A DNA stretch of 64,000 bases from Prosopocoilus inquinatus (GCA_036172665.1 CM069876.1:50003001-50067000), one strand, 5' to 3'; shown: positions 1 through 12,260, counted from the stretch's first letter. The notes: generated from the letters alone by a model not told the origin. Translations and numbers: made by a program.

Positions 1-522
1 GATTTTCCCCTTACTTTTCTCCAAACTGTAAACGCTATGCAAGATTTTAAGGAAAATCCTCGGTGTCGCGTGCGTTTGTGAGTCACTCTGCATCTGGCGA
101 ACGGTTTCGCGGACCATACGGAGAATTGTACTTTATTTTTTTTTATTTTCCTACAGTTTCCTCTTCTCGATAATGAACTCAGAAGACTGAAAATTAATTT
201 CGTGCGTTCGTTACGCCAGACAATATCGAACCGAATTGGAGCCGGACGGACTTTGTAACTCTGGGGGAAAAAAAGCGGGAAGCAGAAGGGCGGCGTCAAA
301 CGATTTTTTTTTTTTGTTGGGGCGACTCGAATTAAAGCGGGTTTTAATTAGCAGCTAATTAAATCTGTCGCGCGTACTCTCTTTTCTCGCTCGGGTTTTA
401 ATTAATTAAAAAAAAAAAACGGTTTTCCGAAAAATAAATTCCGGGAGGAGAGGAAGTGACGTGACGCGCCAGAGCAGAAAAAACGACGTTTTTTTTTTTT
501 AATTTCAGGCCCGGCCGGCAGG
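1..522. other. Non-coding stretch with a short dispersed repeat
   Basis: I see no gene here. Bases about 50-130 are a diverged copy of about 4390-4472: both contain GTCGCGTGC, then GTGAGTCACTCTGC, TCTGGCGAACGGTTT and CGGAGAAT in the same order. Runs of T and A near 305 and 408 are simple sequence. The pairing suggests that the left edge and the 3.2-4.5 kb stretch derive from one duplicated piece. Confidence 0.5.
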
Positions 523-653
523 GCAGCTGAAAACACGCAATATTCAGAAAACAATTTCGTTTATTTAATACGCATTTACGTTTGCGACTCATTTAAATAA
601 AATATGCCGGGGGTTTCACAAATAATAATCGAACTGAACGAAACTTTAACATA
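523..653. repeat. 131-bp direct repeat, left copy
   Basis: From GGGCAGCTGAAAACACGCAA to ACGAAACTTTAACATAA, this stretch is repeated at about 3249-3384 with only a few substitutions. The two copies bracket the A-rich satellite block and the single-copy-like piece at 2.4-3.2 kb. The layout resembles a direct duplication left by unequal exchange or by an insertion with long flanking repeats. No coding capacity is seen; the short minus-strand frames across both copies are shared only because the DNA is duplicated. Confidence 0.75.
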
Positions 654-2480
654 AGCTCGACCAATCTCAAGGTCACTTCGATTGAACTATATTCGACCAC
701 ACCAAAAAAAAAATAGTAATAAAAACAATACACAAAGTTTTAACAAAAAAATTAAAACCGGACATTAAATTAAAAAAAAAAAATGTTTGATGTCAACCCA
801 ATCCAGCTATAACTCAACTTAATTCCTTTCAACCCAAGTATAAAAAATATTGTGAAGGGTTTAAAGTTTAAAGAAATCATCAAGAAATTAAAAATTATCA
901 GAAATATTAAATGTAAATTTAAAAATCGATTAAAATTAAAGATAGTAATTACGTAAAAAAATATTAAAAATTAAAATTAATTGAAATGTAGCTTAACCAA
1001 TCTCAATTTTTACATCAAATTCAACTCTGAACTCAACCCGGCCCTATTCAATCGAAGACAAAAATTAAAAAGAAAAGAAAACTGAAAGTAAAAAAGAAAC
1101 GTTAGAAATTAGAAAAGAAAAACGATTAAAGTGACGCTTGACCAATCTCAAGGTCACTTCGATTGAACTGTATTCAACCACAGCAAAAAAAAAAATTAAA
1201 AACAGTACACAAAATTTTAATAAAAAAAAATTAAAACCGAATATTTTTTGATGTCAACCCGATCCAGCTGAACTCAACCTAATTCCTTTCAACCCAAGTA
1301 TAAAAAATATTGTGAAGGGTTTAAAGTAAAGAAATCATCAAAAAATTAAAAATGATCAGAAATATTAAATGTAAATTTAAAAAATCGATCAAAATAAAGG
1401 TAGTAATTATGTAAAATTTTTATAAATATTTAAAATTAATTAAAATGTAGCTTAACCATTTTCGAGATTTACATGAAACTCAACCCTGAACTCAACCCGA
1501 CGCTATTCAATCGAAGACGAAAATTAAAAAGAAAAAAAAACTGAAAGTAAAAAAGAAACGTTCGAAATTAGAAAAAAAATGATTAAAGCGAAGGACACTT
1601 CGATTAAACTGTATTCAACCACAGCAAAAAAATAAAACCAATACACAAAATTTTAATAAGAAAAATTAAAACCAGATTTTAAAATTTAAAAAAAAATGTT
1701 TGATGTTAACCCAATCCAGCTGAATTCAACCTAATTCCTTTCAACCCAAGCACAAAAAATATTGCGAAGGGTTTAAGGTAGAGGAATCAAAAATTAAAAA
1801 TTATCAGAAATATTAAATGTAAATTTTAAAATCGACTAAAATTAAAGATTACGTAAAAAAATATTAAAAATTAAAAAATTCTCTATTCAATCGAAACTGA
1901 AAATTAAAAAGCCAAAAAAAAAAATGAATGCAAGAAAGGAAAAAATGTAAAAAAGGAAAAATTGATCAATCTCAAGTTCATACCAGATGAACTCAATATT
2001 CAACGCCAGAAAAAAAAAATTAAAAAATAATAAAAAAGATTAGAACATTAAATCGAAAAAAAAAATGTTCGATATTAATCGATCCAGCTGAACTCAACGT
2101 AATTCCATTCAACCCAAGCAAAAAATATTGGAAGGGATTTTAAGTAAAGAAAGAACGTTTCATCTAGGATGATACAGAGTTAATAAAAAATTAAAAAAAA
2201 AAAACAAGCAAAGAATCTAACCTCATTTAACGCAAGAAAACTAAAAATAAGTAAAAAAAAAAGATTTCAAGTGCCAATCAATGTAAATCAATTAAAATGA
2301 AGTCAAGCCGACGTCGAGGTCAATCCAAATAACACAAGCAAAAAATTAAAAATTACAATAAAAATTTAAAAAATGTCGAAAATTAAAACGAATCGATTAA
2401 AATGAATAAAATTTGCAAGAAAAAATTAAAAGTAAAATGAAGCTCGACCAAGCTCAAGGTCAATCCAACCCAATCTGGTT
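653..2480. repeat. A-rich TCAAGGTCA satellite, block 1
   Basis: This is a tandem series of roughly 440-480 bp monomers, best seen starting near 652, 1133 and 1575, then decaying to the right. Landmarks in each are TCAAGGTCACTTCGATTGAA, TATTCAACCACAGC, GATGTCAACCC, CAGCTGAACTCAACCT, AATATTGTGAAGGG and long A runs with ATTAAAAATT. The block is homologous, in the same orientation, to 28260-31480. No open frame of note is present. Confidence 0.85.
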
Positions 2481-2589
2481 CTCTTCAGCCCAAGCAAAAA
2501 ATTCCAAAAAAATAAATAAAAATAAGGAACTTAAATTCGCGGAACGGATTAACGCGGATTCGAAGTGGATTGCTTATCTGTCGCTAAAA

Positions 2590-2870
2590 TCAATTGCATA
2601 TACGTAACCTTGCTGAGAATTTGAGATTTCCCGGTAGGATTTGCTCTTAAAACGATAGCGATAATATCTGCGTGTATAATTCCGGTGGACTGATGTACAT
2701 TATGCAGTGGATTTATTTAATAACATCGCGTTCAAAATAAAAATCAAGTTAATCTTAACATTCTAATTATAAAAATATTTGTATAGGAGGTTAAGTACCT
2801 AAGTAATTGATCGTATTATAAAAAAATAATTTGTTTTTCTTTCTTTTCAATAAAAAAAGTCCTCCTGTTT
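2590..2870 (+). other. Sequence resembling a 3' flank of the glycoprotein family, with AATAAA
   Basis: This stretch matches 31540-31810 closely. It also matches, more weakly, 19187-19400, which lies just 3' of glycoprotein paralog 1: shared pieces are GTATAATyCCGGTGG, ATTATGCAGTG, AATAACATCGCG, and TCAATAAAA near the end (AATAAA at 2849, 19387 and 31788). Either all three are 3' flanks of related genes or a common repeat sits at each place. No upstream family exon is visible left of this copy inside the window. Confidence 0.4.
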
Positions 2871-3029
2871 GTTACTTAGGTGAGTAGAAAACCTTAGCAA
2901 CGGGGGGACGAGGCTGAAACAACTCGAATGAGTTTTAGTCCTCCAGGGCACCACGCAAGTCAATCATTGCAATACCGGAAATAAATGCGATGCAAGCGCA
3001 ACGTACAGGGTGACCTTTTTTTTGAAAAG

Positions 3030-3036
3030 CGTAACA

Positions 3037-3069
<33 letters not shown>

Positions 3070-3248
3070 GTCGATGTAAGAGAAATGTACGAAAGTTTCA
3101 TTCGTTTCGCCCTCTGAACGTTAGTTAACAATCGGTGTAATAACTCGAAACTGGCAGGGAGTTTCCTCGTCGAAACGCGGAAATTGCTGTGCCCCCCCCC
3201 CGGTCATACTTTGTAGGTGAGGAACAAAAAAAAACGAAAAAGATGTAA
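3030..3248. repeat. (TC)n microsatellite and flank, duplicated at 31.97-32.24 kb
   Basis: A (TC)n tract runs at about 3041-3069, followed by CGATGTAAGAGAAATGTACG and GTTTCATTCGTTTCGCCC. The same order, with a shorter (TC)n, occurs at about 31977-32110, so the left-end and the 28.3-32.2 kb blocks are one segmental duplication. Confidence 0.8.
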
Positions 3249-3384
3249 AGGGCAGCTGAAAACACGCAATATTCAGAAAACAATTTCGTTTATTTAATAC
3301 GCATTTACGTTTGCGACTCATTTAAATAAATCAGGCCGGGGGTTTCGTAAATAATAATCGAACTAAACGAAACTTTAACATAAA
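3249..3384. repeat. 131-bp direct repeat, right copy
   Basis: This is the partner of 523-653; the two are nearly identical apart from a few substitutions around AAATAAATCAGGCC. It is followed directly by non-repeated sequence. Confidence 0.75.
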
Positions 3385-4657
3385 AGTCACATTCCGATGT
3401 ATAAGTGACCTACGTTTTCGCATTCGCATTGACATCAGACTGTGATTTTATTTCTAAAGTCACGTTTAGTTCGATTACGAAACCCTGGCTTCAGTTCTGC
3501 CTGACGCGACAGGGCTTCAACATGTTTTCAACACGAAAAAAAAAAAGCGTTTCGCATTTATTAACACCTTACATCTTCAATGAAATGTACAGGGTGATTT
3601 TGATAGTAGAAGAATGTTATCTGTTACAATTCTGTGTAGGCGTGTCGCCAAAAATACATACTTCCATATTTCCTCCTAGTTGTCTTTGATCTTTGATGTT
3701 TGATACAAAAAACTGCGCCCTTAACCCCCGCCCCCCCTACCCTCCCACCGTTCCAAACCCACAATCGATTCGGGATATATTCTTTCTGCGGTCACGTCAG
3801 ATGCGGCGACCACAGGCCCAAAATAAACGACGCTTTTTCTCTCTGGGGTAAAACGAGTTTCGTTCGGACGAGGGATGGGATTTCGATTTTGATGGAAACA
3901 GAAATCGGGGGAGGGGTGAAGGGGAGCACGTGGAAAGAAGGAACGTCGAGGGGCTCAGCATGTCCGAACGCTCGCTCGCTCCAAACAAAACCGCGAAGCT
4001 GACGCCAAATTATTATTTTTTTTGGGGGGGAGGGGGGGGGCAGAGGAGAGAGGGGAAACACCATGTTCCGGATTGTCATCAATTTTATACCGTCGTAAGC
4101 CCATGGTCGTCGATAATTAAACGGAGCGCAATTTTACGGCATGCTCTTCTTGTTAATCTTTTTTTTTTTTTGGGGGCGGCGGCGCGGCGTAGCGCGATCT
4201 CGCATTTAAGTGACCTCAAAACTGGGGCTAAAATCCGCACTACTGAAAACCACGCACGCCTATTTTTGATTTTTTTAATTTTATCCTGTGAAGTGACTTC
4301 CGGTTGAGTTGAATTTTGTGGCCCCAAAACGCTTAGGCGGAAGCCATCTTGTAGTATACATTCATAAGAAAAACAAAAGATTTCTAGGAGAATCCCTAGT
4401 GTCGCGTGCATTCGTGAGTCACTCTGCGTCTGGCGAACGGTTTTGCAATGCATTCGGAGAATCGTATCGTCATTTACGAGGGGAAAAAAGGAGATGACTT
4501 CACGTGAAGTTAACATAACCCCCTTTTGTGTTCACACATGTTGGTTGGTTTGACCTTCCCCCGGGGATTTTTGGCCACATTCTAAGTGTATTAGTAGATA
4601 TAATTTGCATCGCAGCTGAATTATTTCGAGAAAACTCAACCGGAAGTCGGCGGTGCA
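3385..4657. other. No gene seen; short GC-mixed intergenic stretch
   Basis: Several overlapping frames of 60-140 codons occur on both strands, but none shows a recognisable domain, and they exclude one another. A TACAGGGTGATTTTGATAG element end is present near 3589. G-runs at about 4021-4040 and a T-run at 4159 are simple sequence. Bases 4390-4472 are the partner of the repeat at 50-130. Confidence 0.5.
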
Positions 4658-4721
4658 TTGCTCGGGGAATTGAAGTTTCTTTTTTTCTTGTTTTTTGTTG
4701 AAGCAATCATGTTTCCTGCGG

Positions 4722-4836
4722 CTTTTCTTCTTCTTTTATCTCTTCTTCTTCTTCTTTTTCTTTTTCTTCTTCTTCTTCTTTTTCTTCTTCTTCTTCTTCT
4801 TCTTCTTCTTCTTCTTCTTCTTCTTCTTCTTCTTCT
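4722..4836. repeat. (TTC)n microsatellite
   Basis: About 115 bases of nearly pure TTC repeat with occasional TTTTTC interruptions. The open frame through it (poly-Leu/Phe on the plus strand) is an artefact of the triplet repeat. Confidence 0.95.
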
Positions 4837-4924
4837 GTTAATCCTTTAATACAATTCCTGTTGGCTGTTTTGATGCTCGAAATTCTTCATCATTTCTTAT
4901 TTTACATTTTTTTTCTCCCGTTGT

Positions 4925-5780
4925 TATTGTGCGTGTACGCAAAACACAACGGTTTCATTTGTTTTCAGTTATTCGTTCAGACGATTTTCAATTGTCTCGC
5001 TTTTTTTTGCAATTAGCGAACAACGGCGACGAGCTTAGTTTGAGCATTCGCTTGATTGTTTCAGCAAGATTTATTAAAACGCCTTGCAATTGTTTTGTTT
5101 CGTTTCCCTTTCTTTTTCAAAACGGCGATTGGTTTCGAACATTTGACTCCTTTCTAACCTGGCCGTCGTCGATTTCATTTGTTTCGTTTGGTTTTCCGTT
5201 CAGACGACTTGCAACAATCGATTTTCTTTTTGTTTTTTTTACGGACAGAGAACGGCGAACTTTGCTTGAACGTTCGTTTGTTTTTTGTTCTTCTCTATTT
5301 CGGCAACACGATTTTCAATTGTTTCTTATTTTACCGCGATCAGTTTCGGGTACTTCCGTCACGTCACGTTTTTTTTTCTTTTTCATCCTAACTTTTGATT
5401 TTATTTTTTCAGCAAATGACAGGCTTTCTTTGAACATTCGTTTTTCAATTGTTCAGTTGCGGTTCATTAACGCGAGTTTCAATTGTTTTCTTAGTGCGAT
5501 TAGTTATGAGTTTCCCTTTCTAACGAGATTGTTTTTTTTTTTGCTTTTACGATTAACTTTGAACATTCATTTGATATTTCAATTGTTCGTCGTTGCAATT
5601 GTTTTCGCGATCAACGGCACGATTTGAACGCTCTTCACTAGTTTTCGCAGATGATTTTCAATTGTTTTTTTTTCGAATTGCGATCGTCAGTTTCATTTGT
5701 CTCTTTACGATCGGGAAACACGAAAACGCTCGGTTTCAAAAGTTCACGCGATTGTTGCTCACTTGTTTTGTGGCTCATCA
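4925..5780. repeat. T-rich degenerate tandem repeat
   Basis: Phrases such as TTTTCAATTGTTT, GAACATTCGTTTG, AACGGCGA and GCGATCAG recur at irregular intervals of about 100-130 bases, mixed with T runs. It looks like an old, decayed tandem array. The 232-codon plus-strand frame (Phe/Leu/Ser-rich) follows from T richness and shows no domain. Confidence 0.55.
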
Positions 5781-5795
5781 TCACAACATTCTCGA

Positions 5796-5964
5796 AAGGG
5801 AAAGGGAAAGGGAAAAGGAAAAGGAAAGGGAAAGGGAAAGGGAAAAGGAAAGAGAAAGGGAAAGGGAAAGGGAAAAGGAAAGAGAAAGGGAAAGGGAAAG
5901 GGAAAAGGAAAGAGAAAGGGAAAAGGAAAAAGGAAAGGAAAAGGAAAAAGGAAAGGAAAAGCAA
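5796..5964 (+). repeat. (GGGAAA)n-type polypurine tract
   Basis: About 170 bases of purine only, built from AAAGGG, AAAAGG and AAAGAG hexamers. Every frame is open on both strands and all are spurious. It lies about 190 bp beyond the splice donor of the SPR exon, inside that gene's first coding intron. Confidence 0.95.
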
Positions 5965-6154
5965 AACCTGAAATTTGTGAGGAGAGGGAACAGAGGGTGC
6001 ATAGTTTATAGAAGGAACTAGAATGGATGATCTTTCCCCAAAAATATTATTTGTAGGAGCTCAAACAAGAGAGAGGAAAGAAAAAAATTGTTAAAGGATG
6101 ACAAGAACTAAGAGGGGGTGTAATTTAGATAATAAGGGAAAATTCATTACTCAC

Positions 6155-6625
6155 CTCATGCATGACGAACCAGATGTAACATACACTGATGGGGTACAAG
6201 GGCTTGTAGTGGTTGCCAAAGGTGTACATGTAGATAAGCCAGGGGGCGGGGAATAGAAGCGTAAACATATCACAGAGCGCCATGGCCATGAGCACGACGT
6301 TGGTGGGTGTCCTCATGTGCCTCTTGCTTAGCACCACCACGATGAGGGTGTTCGCGATGATGGTGATTATGAGCAGGAAGGGCATCACGTAGCCGTACAT
6401 GGGCACGGCGTAGTTTATGGGAAGCTCGTTGGTCACGTTGATGTAGTTGAGGCCGATTTCGGCGGCCTGCGCCGGACCTGCGCCGCTCACGTTATCCAGG
6501 GGCCCCGTCACGTTGCTGCCGTAGATCGCCGCCGCCGCCGTCGTCGTTTTCGGCGGCGGGGTTAAAATCATCGGGGGGTCCGTAGGGATCTCGTTGGATT
6601 TGTACGTGTAGTTGTTCATTTTCAT
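6155..6625 (-). CDS. SPR: Sex peptide / myoinhibitory peptide receptor, first coding exon (partial gene)
   Basis: This is the N-terminal part of a rhodopsin-family GPCR. The start is ATG at 6625 (a second in-frame ATG lies two codons on). The exon ends at 6155 on GAG followed by the donor GTGAGT, giving 157 complete codons and a phase-0 intron. Residues about 1-75 are an extracellular tail with sequons NYT, NVT, NVS and NVT. TM1 lies in YGYVMPFLLIITIIANTLIV with the GN-type Asn in IANT; intracellular loop 1 is SKRHMRTPTN; TM2 contains MAMALCD with the conserved Asp; then FGNHYKPLYP of extracellular loop 1, a hallmark of SPR. Known role: a receptor for myoinhibitory peptides and, in some flies, sex peptide, controlling post-mating and related behaviour. 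TM3-7 are not in the window, so the next exon lies more than 6 kb away to the left. Family assignment is firm; the ortholog name follows from the loop sequences. Confidence 0.93.
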
Positions 6626-6883
6626 TTTATTTAATAAAACACATAATATTATCCTCTAGACATTAAACAACAACGGATTTCGGTTGCTCGGCTTGACGAA
6701 GAAGGAAATTAATTAAGCGAGAGAGGGGGAGAAAGTCATTTCTTTTTTTATTTAACTTCGACACGTTCGTCATGTTTTTATAATCGTTTAATTTAATTTG
6801 AGGTTTCACTTCGAGTTAACTTTTTAAATTATTTTTTCTTCCGATGCGATGCAGGCGGCTGCTTGAGGGTGGAAGTCAACCTG
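6626..6883 (-). other. SPR: SPR 5' leader with candidate 5'UTR splice acceptor
   Basis: Reading the minus strand upstream of the SPR start, a good acceptor occurs at 6883-6881 (CTGTATTTCAG before GTTGACTTCC). This suggests the coding exon begins at 6880 with about 255 nt of 5'UTR, and that a separate non-coding first exon lies further right. This rests on consensus only; no transcript evidence is available here. Confidence 0.35.
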
Positions 6884-7089
6884 AAATACAGAAACAAGAA
6901 ATCAAATTAAAACTACGTCAACGTAAATTAATTATAACAATTAAATTACGAAAAATAAAACGTCGTACGTAAATAAGTTTATTGACTGCTGGTTTATTGG
7001 TCATCACATTCCAGGGGGTTGAGGTGCGACTGCGACAAGTATTGTTTACGCAAGCGCGCTTTAAACAATAAAGAAATCACGATCGAGAT

Positions 7090-9620
7090 CATCACAAGTT
7101 GATTGATCATTGTTGATTGATGTTGTTGATTGTAATATCAAACTGAATCCAGAAAATAATCGATTCGTTAAATTATAGAGTGAGTTATCACCAAATCATA
7201 ATCAAAAATCATAATTCGTATCATCACCAGGTAATTGATAAATGTTAAATCACCAAATCAATACCATATCATCACCAAATAACCGATAAATTATAAATCA
7301 CCAAATCATAAATTGTATCGTCACCAAAAAAATTGATACGTGATAATCTAGTCATTGCAAAATCATCTACGAATCATAAATCAAATCATTCCAAAATCAT
7401 CTACGAATCATAACTAAATCATTCCAAAATCATCTACGAATTATAATTAAATCGTCCTGAAATCAACACCAAGTTATCATGAAGTCATAAAGCAAATCAC
7501 AAGATGATCGTTACCAGACATCCTCAAATAATATAAACGAAGTATTCACAAAATCATCATTGAATCATCAAGAAATCATCAAATAATACAAAAAGATGTC
7601 ATCACAAAATCATCACTGTATCGTCAAAATATTTTCAGTAAAGTGTAAATCAAAAATTATTTTTAAATTGTCAGTTATAGTAAACGAAATCATCACCAAG
7701 TCACAAACCAAATTATCTCCAAATCATCACCAAATTCGGCAAATCATTAAAAAAATAATCAGCATTTGTTTAAAAGTCATCACCACATCATAAAACGTAT
7801 AGCAAGCTGATCGTCGCCAATCATCGATAATTATCATAAATATTGTCACGACAAAATCATCACTGAATCATCAAGAAATCTTCACCAAAGTGTAAATCAA
7901 ATTGTTTTCAAATCGTCGAAATGGTGAACGAAATCATCACCAAATTACAAACCAAATTATCTCCGAATCGTCACCAAATTGGGCAAATCATTAAATAAAT
8001 AATCAGCATTTGTTTAAAAGTCGCCACCAAATCATAAAACATGGCAAACTGATCGTCGCCAATCGCCGACAATTATTATAAATATTGTCACCACAAAATC
8101 ATCACTGAATCATCAAGAAATCTTCACCAAAGTGTAAATCAAATTGTTTTCAAATCGTCGAAATGGTGAACGAAATCATCACCAAATCACAAACCAAATT
8201 ATCTCCAAATCGTCACCAAATTCGACGATTCATTAAAGAAATAATCACAATTTCTGTAAAAGCCCTCACCAAATCATAAAATAAATCACAAACTGATTAT
8301 CATCAAATTCGACAAATCATTAAAGAAATAATCACCACTCCAAAAGTCTTCACCAAATCTTAAAATAGATCGCAAACTGATTATCACCAATCACCGACGA
8401 AAATCGTAAATAATGTCGAAACAAAATCATTACTGATTCATCAAGAAATCTTCACCAAAGTATTGGTCAAATTATTTTCAAATTCAAGTCAAATCAAATA
8501 AACTAAATCATCACCAAATCATAGACCAAATTATCTTCAAATCATCACCAAATCGTTTAAGAAATAATTACCAAATCATCACCATCTGCTCCGAAAATCA
8601 TCACCAAATCATGTGCAAAAGCGTAAGGAAATCTTCATCAAACTGTCACCAAATTGTCGCCTGAATATCTCTAAATTATCACAAAAACTTCATTAAATAA
8701 ACATCAAATTGTTGGCGACTCATCACCAATTCTTCGATAAACCTTCACTAAAGCTTAAATCACATAACGCGATCGACAAAATTATAAACCATATCACCAA
8801 ATCTTCATTAAGTCATCACTAAATCGTCGTCAAACTACCATTACTATAAATTTCTGTCACCATCATCAACAAAGAATCAAATTAATAAATCTTCATCGAA
8901 ACATTAACCGAATCACAAAATCGTCAAAATAATAAACAAAACAAAATCATCACCAAATCTCAAATCAAATTATCTCCAAATCATCCGGTAAGTTTTTGAA
9001 GGAATAATTAACCAAATCATCACCATTTTCTCTAAAAATCGTCACCAAATCTTAAAATCGTGAACGAAATCTTCACCAAAGTGTCACAAAATTATCACGA
9101 AAACCTCACCAAATCTTCTTTAAAAAGTCACTCTTGAATCACCATCAAGTCTTCACTAAAGCAAACACAACAAATCACAAACTAGATCGTGACAAATCGT
9201 TACCGTCTCACCAAATCATGAAAAAAAAAAACGTAGTCGGATCACCAAATATCATAAAAATGTCACCATAAAATCGTAACTGAATCACCAAGAAATTTTT
9301 AGCGAAGCATAAATCAAATTATGTTATCTTCAAATCACCGAAATAATAAAGAAAATTACTATCAAGTCCTAAACCGAAAGTATCTTCATGTCATCACCAA
9401 ATCCAGCAGATCATCAAATATTAATCGCCAAATTATTATAGTTTTTCTCTCTTATCAGAATGTCAGCCGTCCAATCGTAAACCAAATCATAAGCGTTGTC
9501 ACTAAAATTTCATCAGTTTTCACCAAATGTCAAAAACAGAAACATCACAAAATCATCACCAAGTTAAAATAATCAAGAAACCAAATCACCAAATCATCAT
9601 CATCATCAAATATCACGATT
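7090..9620. repeat. AATCATCACCAA degenerate satellite upstream of SPR
   Basis: About 2.5 kb is made of the phrase AAATCATCACCAAATCAT and variants. A longer period of about 245-255 bp is visible from 7.6 to 8.5 kb, where ACTGAATCATCAAGAAATCT, CACCAAAGTGTAAATCAAAT and ACAAACCAAATTATCTCC recur at about 7.60, 7.86, 8.10 and 8.43 kb. The whole tract is strongly strand-asymmetric (C without G in the core phrase). No gene is seen. Confidence 0.85.
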
Positions 9621-10540
9621 AGACACGGATCGCTTTATCCATTACGAAAGTGCATATGCCTCGTTAATTTGTTTCATGTAGTTTTTTTTTTAGTTTTCTT
9701 GTTAGGGGTTGGCAACAATCTTCTACCAGACTTTTTCTTTGTTTAATAAAGAATTAACATTCTCATTTCGTGCCGTGCTGCGACGCGTTCGTGGTAACTT
9801 TTTTTTTGTTTGCAAAGTTGAAAGATGTCATCGACACCTGTACGTCTGCTCATCCCTTACGGAGCGCTCGACAGGTGACCGATACGAACAGCTGGCACGG
9901 GGTAGAAATTTATTATTTAAATGATTCCCACGCGATGTGTTAACAATTTAACGCCAATTATATCGAATTCTGACTGGGCCGACCCTTAATTTGAATCGGT
10001 TTATAATTAATTAGTGCCTCCGATCTGAAGCGAAACAATTATTTAAACTATGATGGCTGTGGTAAAGGCTTCAGGATATAATGGAAAACTGATCTCTGCA
10101 TCAAGCAAACAAATTTTCAGTCCTGTCTCTTTTGAAACATCTCTCTTCCCTTGTCGCGAGCAGGTATTAGATCTCGTCCTTGTCGTCGTGGTGTTATCTC
10201 CTCGTCCCAGCGACGAACCGGAACCGCCGGAGTTAGTTATTTAAATCCGTCGCCTAAAAATGCATGTACAGGCGTTCGTTTTCCAACTCCTCTTCATAAT
10301 AAAAGCATTTATCTTGCCGTGCGCGGGGGGAAGCACCGCCGCCCGCCCAACTTGAAGTCGATAACGCGACGACGGCTCCGTGAAATTTTAACGTCCCGGA
10401 TGAAAAATGCGACGGCCGTAAATCTAATTCTGAATAAGTACGTACCTGCGCGCTTAATGAAGATGAGAGACATCGTTATTCGACAACGAATGAAGTAATT
10501 AAAGAAGGATGAAATTGTCGGGGGGGGGGGGGAGGGGGGG
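9620..10540. other. Non-repetitive stretch, no gene recognised
   Basis: Base composition is more balanced here than in the neighbours. Frames at 9709-9924, 10050-10244 and 10151-10498 show no domain and overlap each other. A plausible minus-strand splice donor (GCGCGCAG before GTACGTAC, about 10439-10455) could belong to a 5' exon of SPR, but nothing confirms it. The stretch ends in a G-run at 10520-10540. Confidence 0.35.
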
Positions 10541-10544
10541 GTCA

Positions 10545-11470
10545 GGACCAGGGCCAGAGGAAGGGCAGTCGGCGCCCTTAAGCAAAGCAGTAACTGGCGC
10601 CCCTTTAAAAAAAAAAAAAAAAATCACGTGAATCTATACAGTTGTCTCAAAAAAGTAGCGCGCATCCTTTATAAGCTGACATTTTTAGTTCTTCTAGAAC
10701 GCGGGTTCCCAATCTTTTTTTTTTAAGCATTGACCCCTTACGAGAAAATTAAATTTCCGTCGACCCCCTTTCCCAACGCTATCAAATACTAAATCTAAAT
10801 TTTGTTAAATTGCAATTGAATCTACGATTCCGTTCGCCCTTATTTTGTGTTAATTTTTTTTCTTTTTTTTTTTGTTAAATTATGTCTTGGCTCAATTTTT
10901 AAATTCGCATTATAAGATTCTCTTCTGTTTTCTGTCTCTTGTTCGAAAAAATAATTTCTTTCTCTTGATTCGATCTGGCTTTGTGGAATTTTCATTTTCG
11001 TGTTGTGTTTTCGTCGCCGATCGTCTTTTGTTTTTTTTTCTTTCTTTTTTTTCTTTCTTTCTTTTTAAAATATTCATCATTCGACTTTATTTAATTCAAT
11101 TTTTAATTTAATCGATTGAGCGACGTTCGTTTCTTTTTTTCTTCGATTCGATTTCATTTCATTTCTTGATTTTTCATCTTTTGTTCTCGTTTCTTTTTCT
11201 TTTGTTTAATAATTTTATTCGACGCGATTTTATTTATTTACTTTTTAAACCGTCAGTCGATCGTCTTTTGTTTTGTTTTATTTTCTTTCTTCTCTTTTGT
11301 TCAAAAAAGAAAACATTCTTTCTCTTGAATCGATCTGGCTTTGTAGAATTTTCATTTTCGTCTTGTTTTCATCGCCGATCGTCTCTTTGTTTTCTTTTTT
11401 CTTTTTTTAATACGCCTCATTCGACTTTATTTTATTCAATTTTTAAATTAATCGATTGATCGACCTCCGA
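10545..11470. repeat. Inverted copy of the 48.23-48.87 kb element, with T-rich tail
   Basis: The order is GGCAGTCGGCGCCC, AGCAAAGCAGTAACTGGCGC, TTCTAGAACGCGGGTTCCCAA, TTTCCGTCGACCCCCTTTCC, TTGCAATTGAATCTACGATC, then T-rich sequence. The reverse complement of the same order is found at 48230-48870. The two copies are therefore inverted relative to each other, about 38 kb apart. The T-rich part (10.86-11.86 kb) repeats TCTTTTGTTTTG and CGACTTTATTTAATTCAATT blocks. Long Phe-rich frames are compositional. It is probably an old mobile element whose class I cannot name. Confidence 0.65.
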
Positions 11471-11859
11471 AAAAACGAGAACAAAAGATGAAAAATCAAA
11501 AAATGAAATGAAATCGAATCGATGAAAAAAAAATTTTCTTCGATTCGATTTAATTTGATTTTTTGATTTTTCATTTTTATCTCGTTTATTTTTTTTTTTG
11601 TTAAATAGTTTTATTGAACGCGATTATATTTATTTATTTTTTAACCGTCAGTCGATCGTCTTTTGTTTTGTTTTATTTTCTTTCTTCTCTTTTGTTCAAA
11701 AGAAAAAAAACTTTCTCTTTCGGTTTTCATCGCCAATTTGTTTGTTTTTCTTTTTTTTTAAATATTTTGCAGATTAAATTCTTTCATCCTTTTTTTTTAC
11801 ATCGATTTAACTTATTGTTGGCTTTGCACAACTTTCTTGTTTATTAACTCCACATTTTT

Positions 11860-12260
11860 ATTTTTTGTTCATTTATATTTATTTTTATTTTTATAAATCA
11901 GTCGATCTTCTTTCTCTTCTTCTTCTTTTTCTTCTTCGTTTATTCGAGTTAACATCGTACAATGTTTAATTTCAAACTCAAATTTAAAATCCCTCTAAAG
12001 TTCATCGACCCCCAGCCGACCCCTGCGGGTTTATCGACCCCTTTCAAGTCTTCGTCTTTTATTCTATTTTGCAATTTTTAATTTTTATTTGCGTTACATG
12101 GAGTTCGCTTGAGTTGAAGTGACCTTGACGTTAGTTGAACTCGAAGATCGTAATTGATTCTTATTTTTTTTTCTTCTTTGCAATTTTTAATCTTTTACTT
12201 GTGCTAAGTAGGTACAGTTAGGTCGAGGTAAGATAATTTGAGAGAAAAAGCGCACGAAAG
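11860..12260. other. T-rich tail with reverse-strand TCAAGGTCA satellite remnant
   Basis: GAAGTGACCTTGACGTTAG near 12117 is the reverse complement of the TCAAGGTCAcTTC core of the A-rich satellites. It is followed by TGCAATTTTTAAT blocks. No gene is seen. Confidence 0.5.

Noticed and set aside
4658..5627. Leu-rich 63-codon frame and Phe-rich 232-codon frame
   Set aside because: Caused by (TTC)n and by T-rich degenerate repeats; no start context, splice or domain evidence.
5593..6021. Overlapping Lys/Arg/Glu-rich and Phe/Leu-rich frames
   Set aside because: Readings of the (GGGAAA)n tract in six frames.
10050..10498. Two overlapping frames in GC-balanced DNA, considered as a gene
   Set aside because: Neither has a domain, the frames conflict, and no partner exons were found; kept only as an unassigned stretch.
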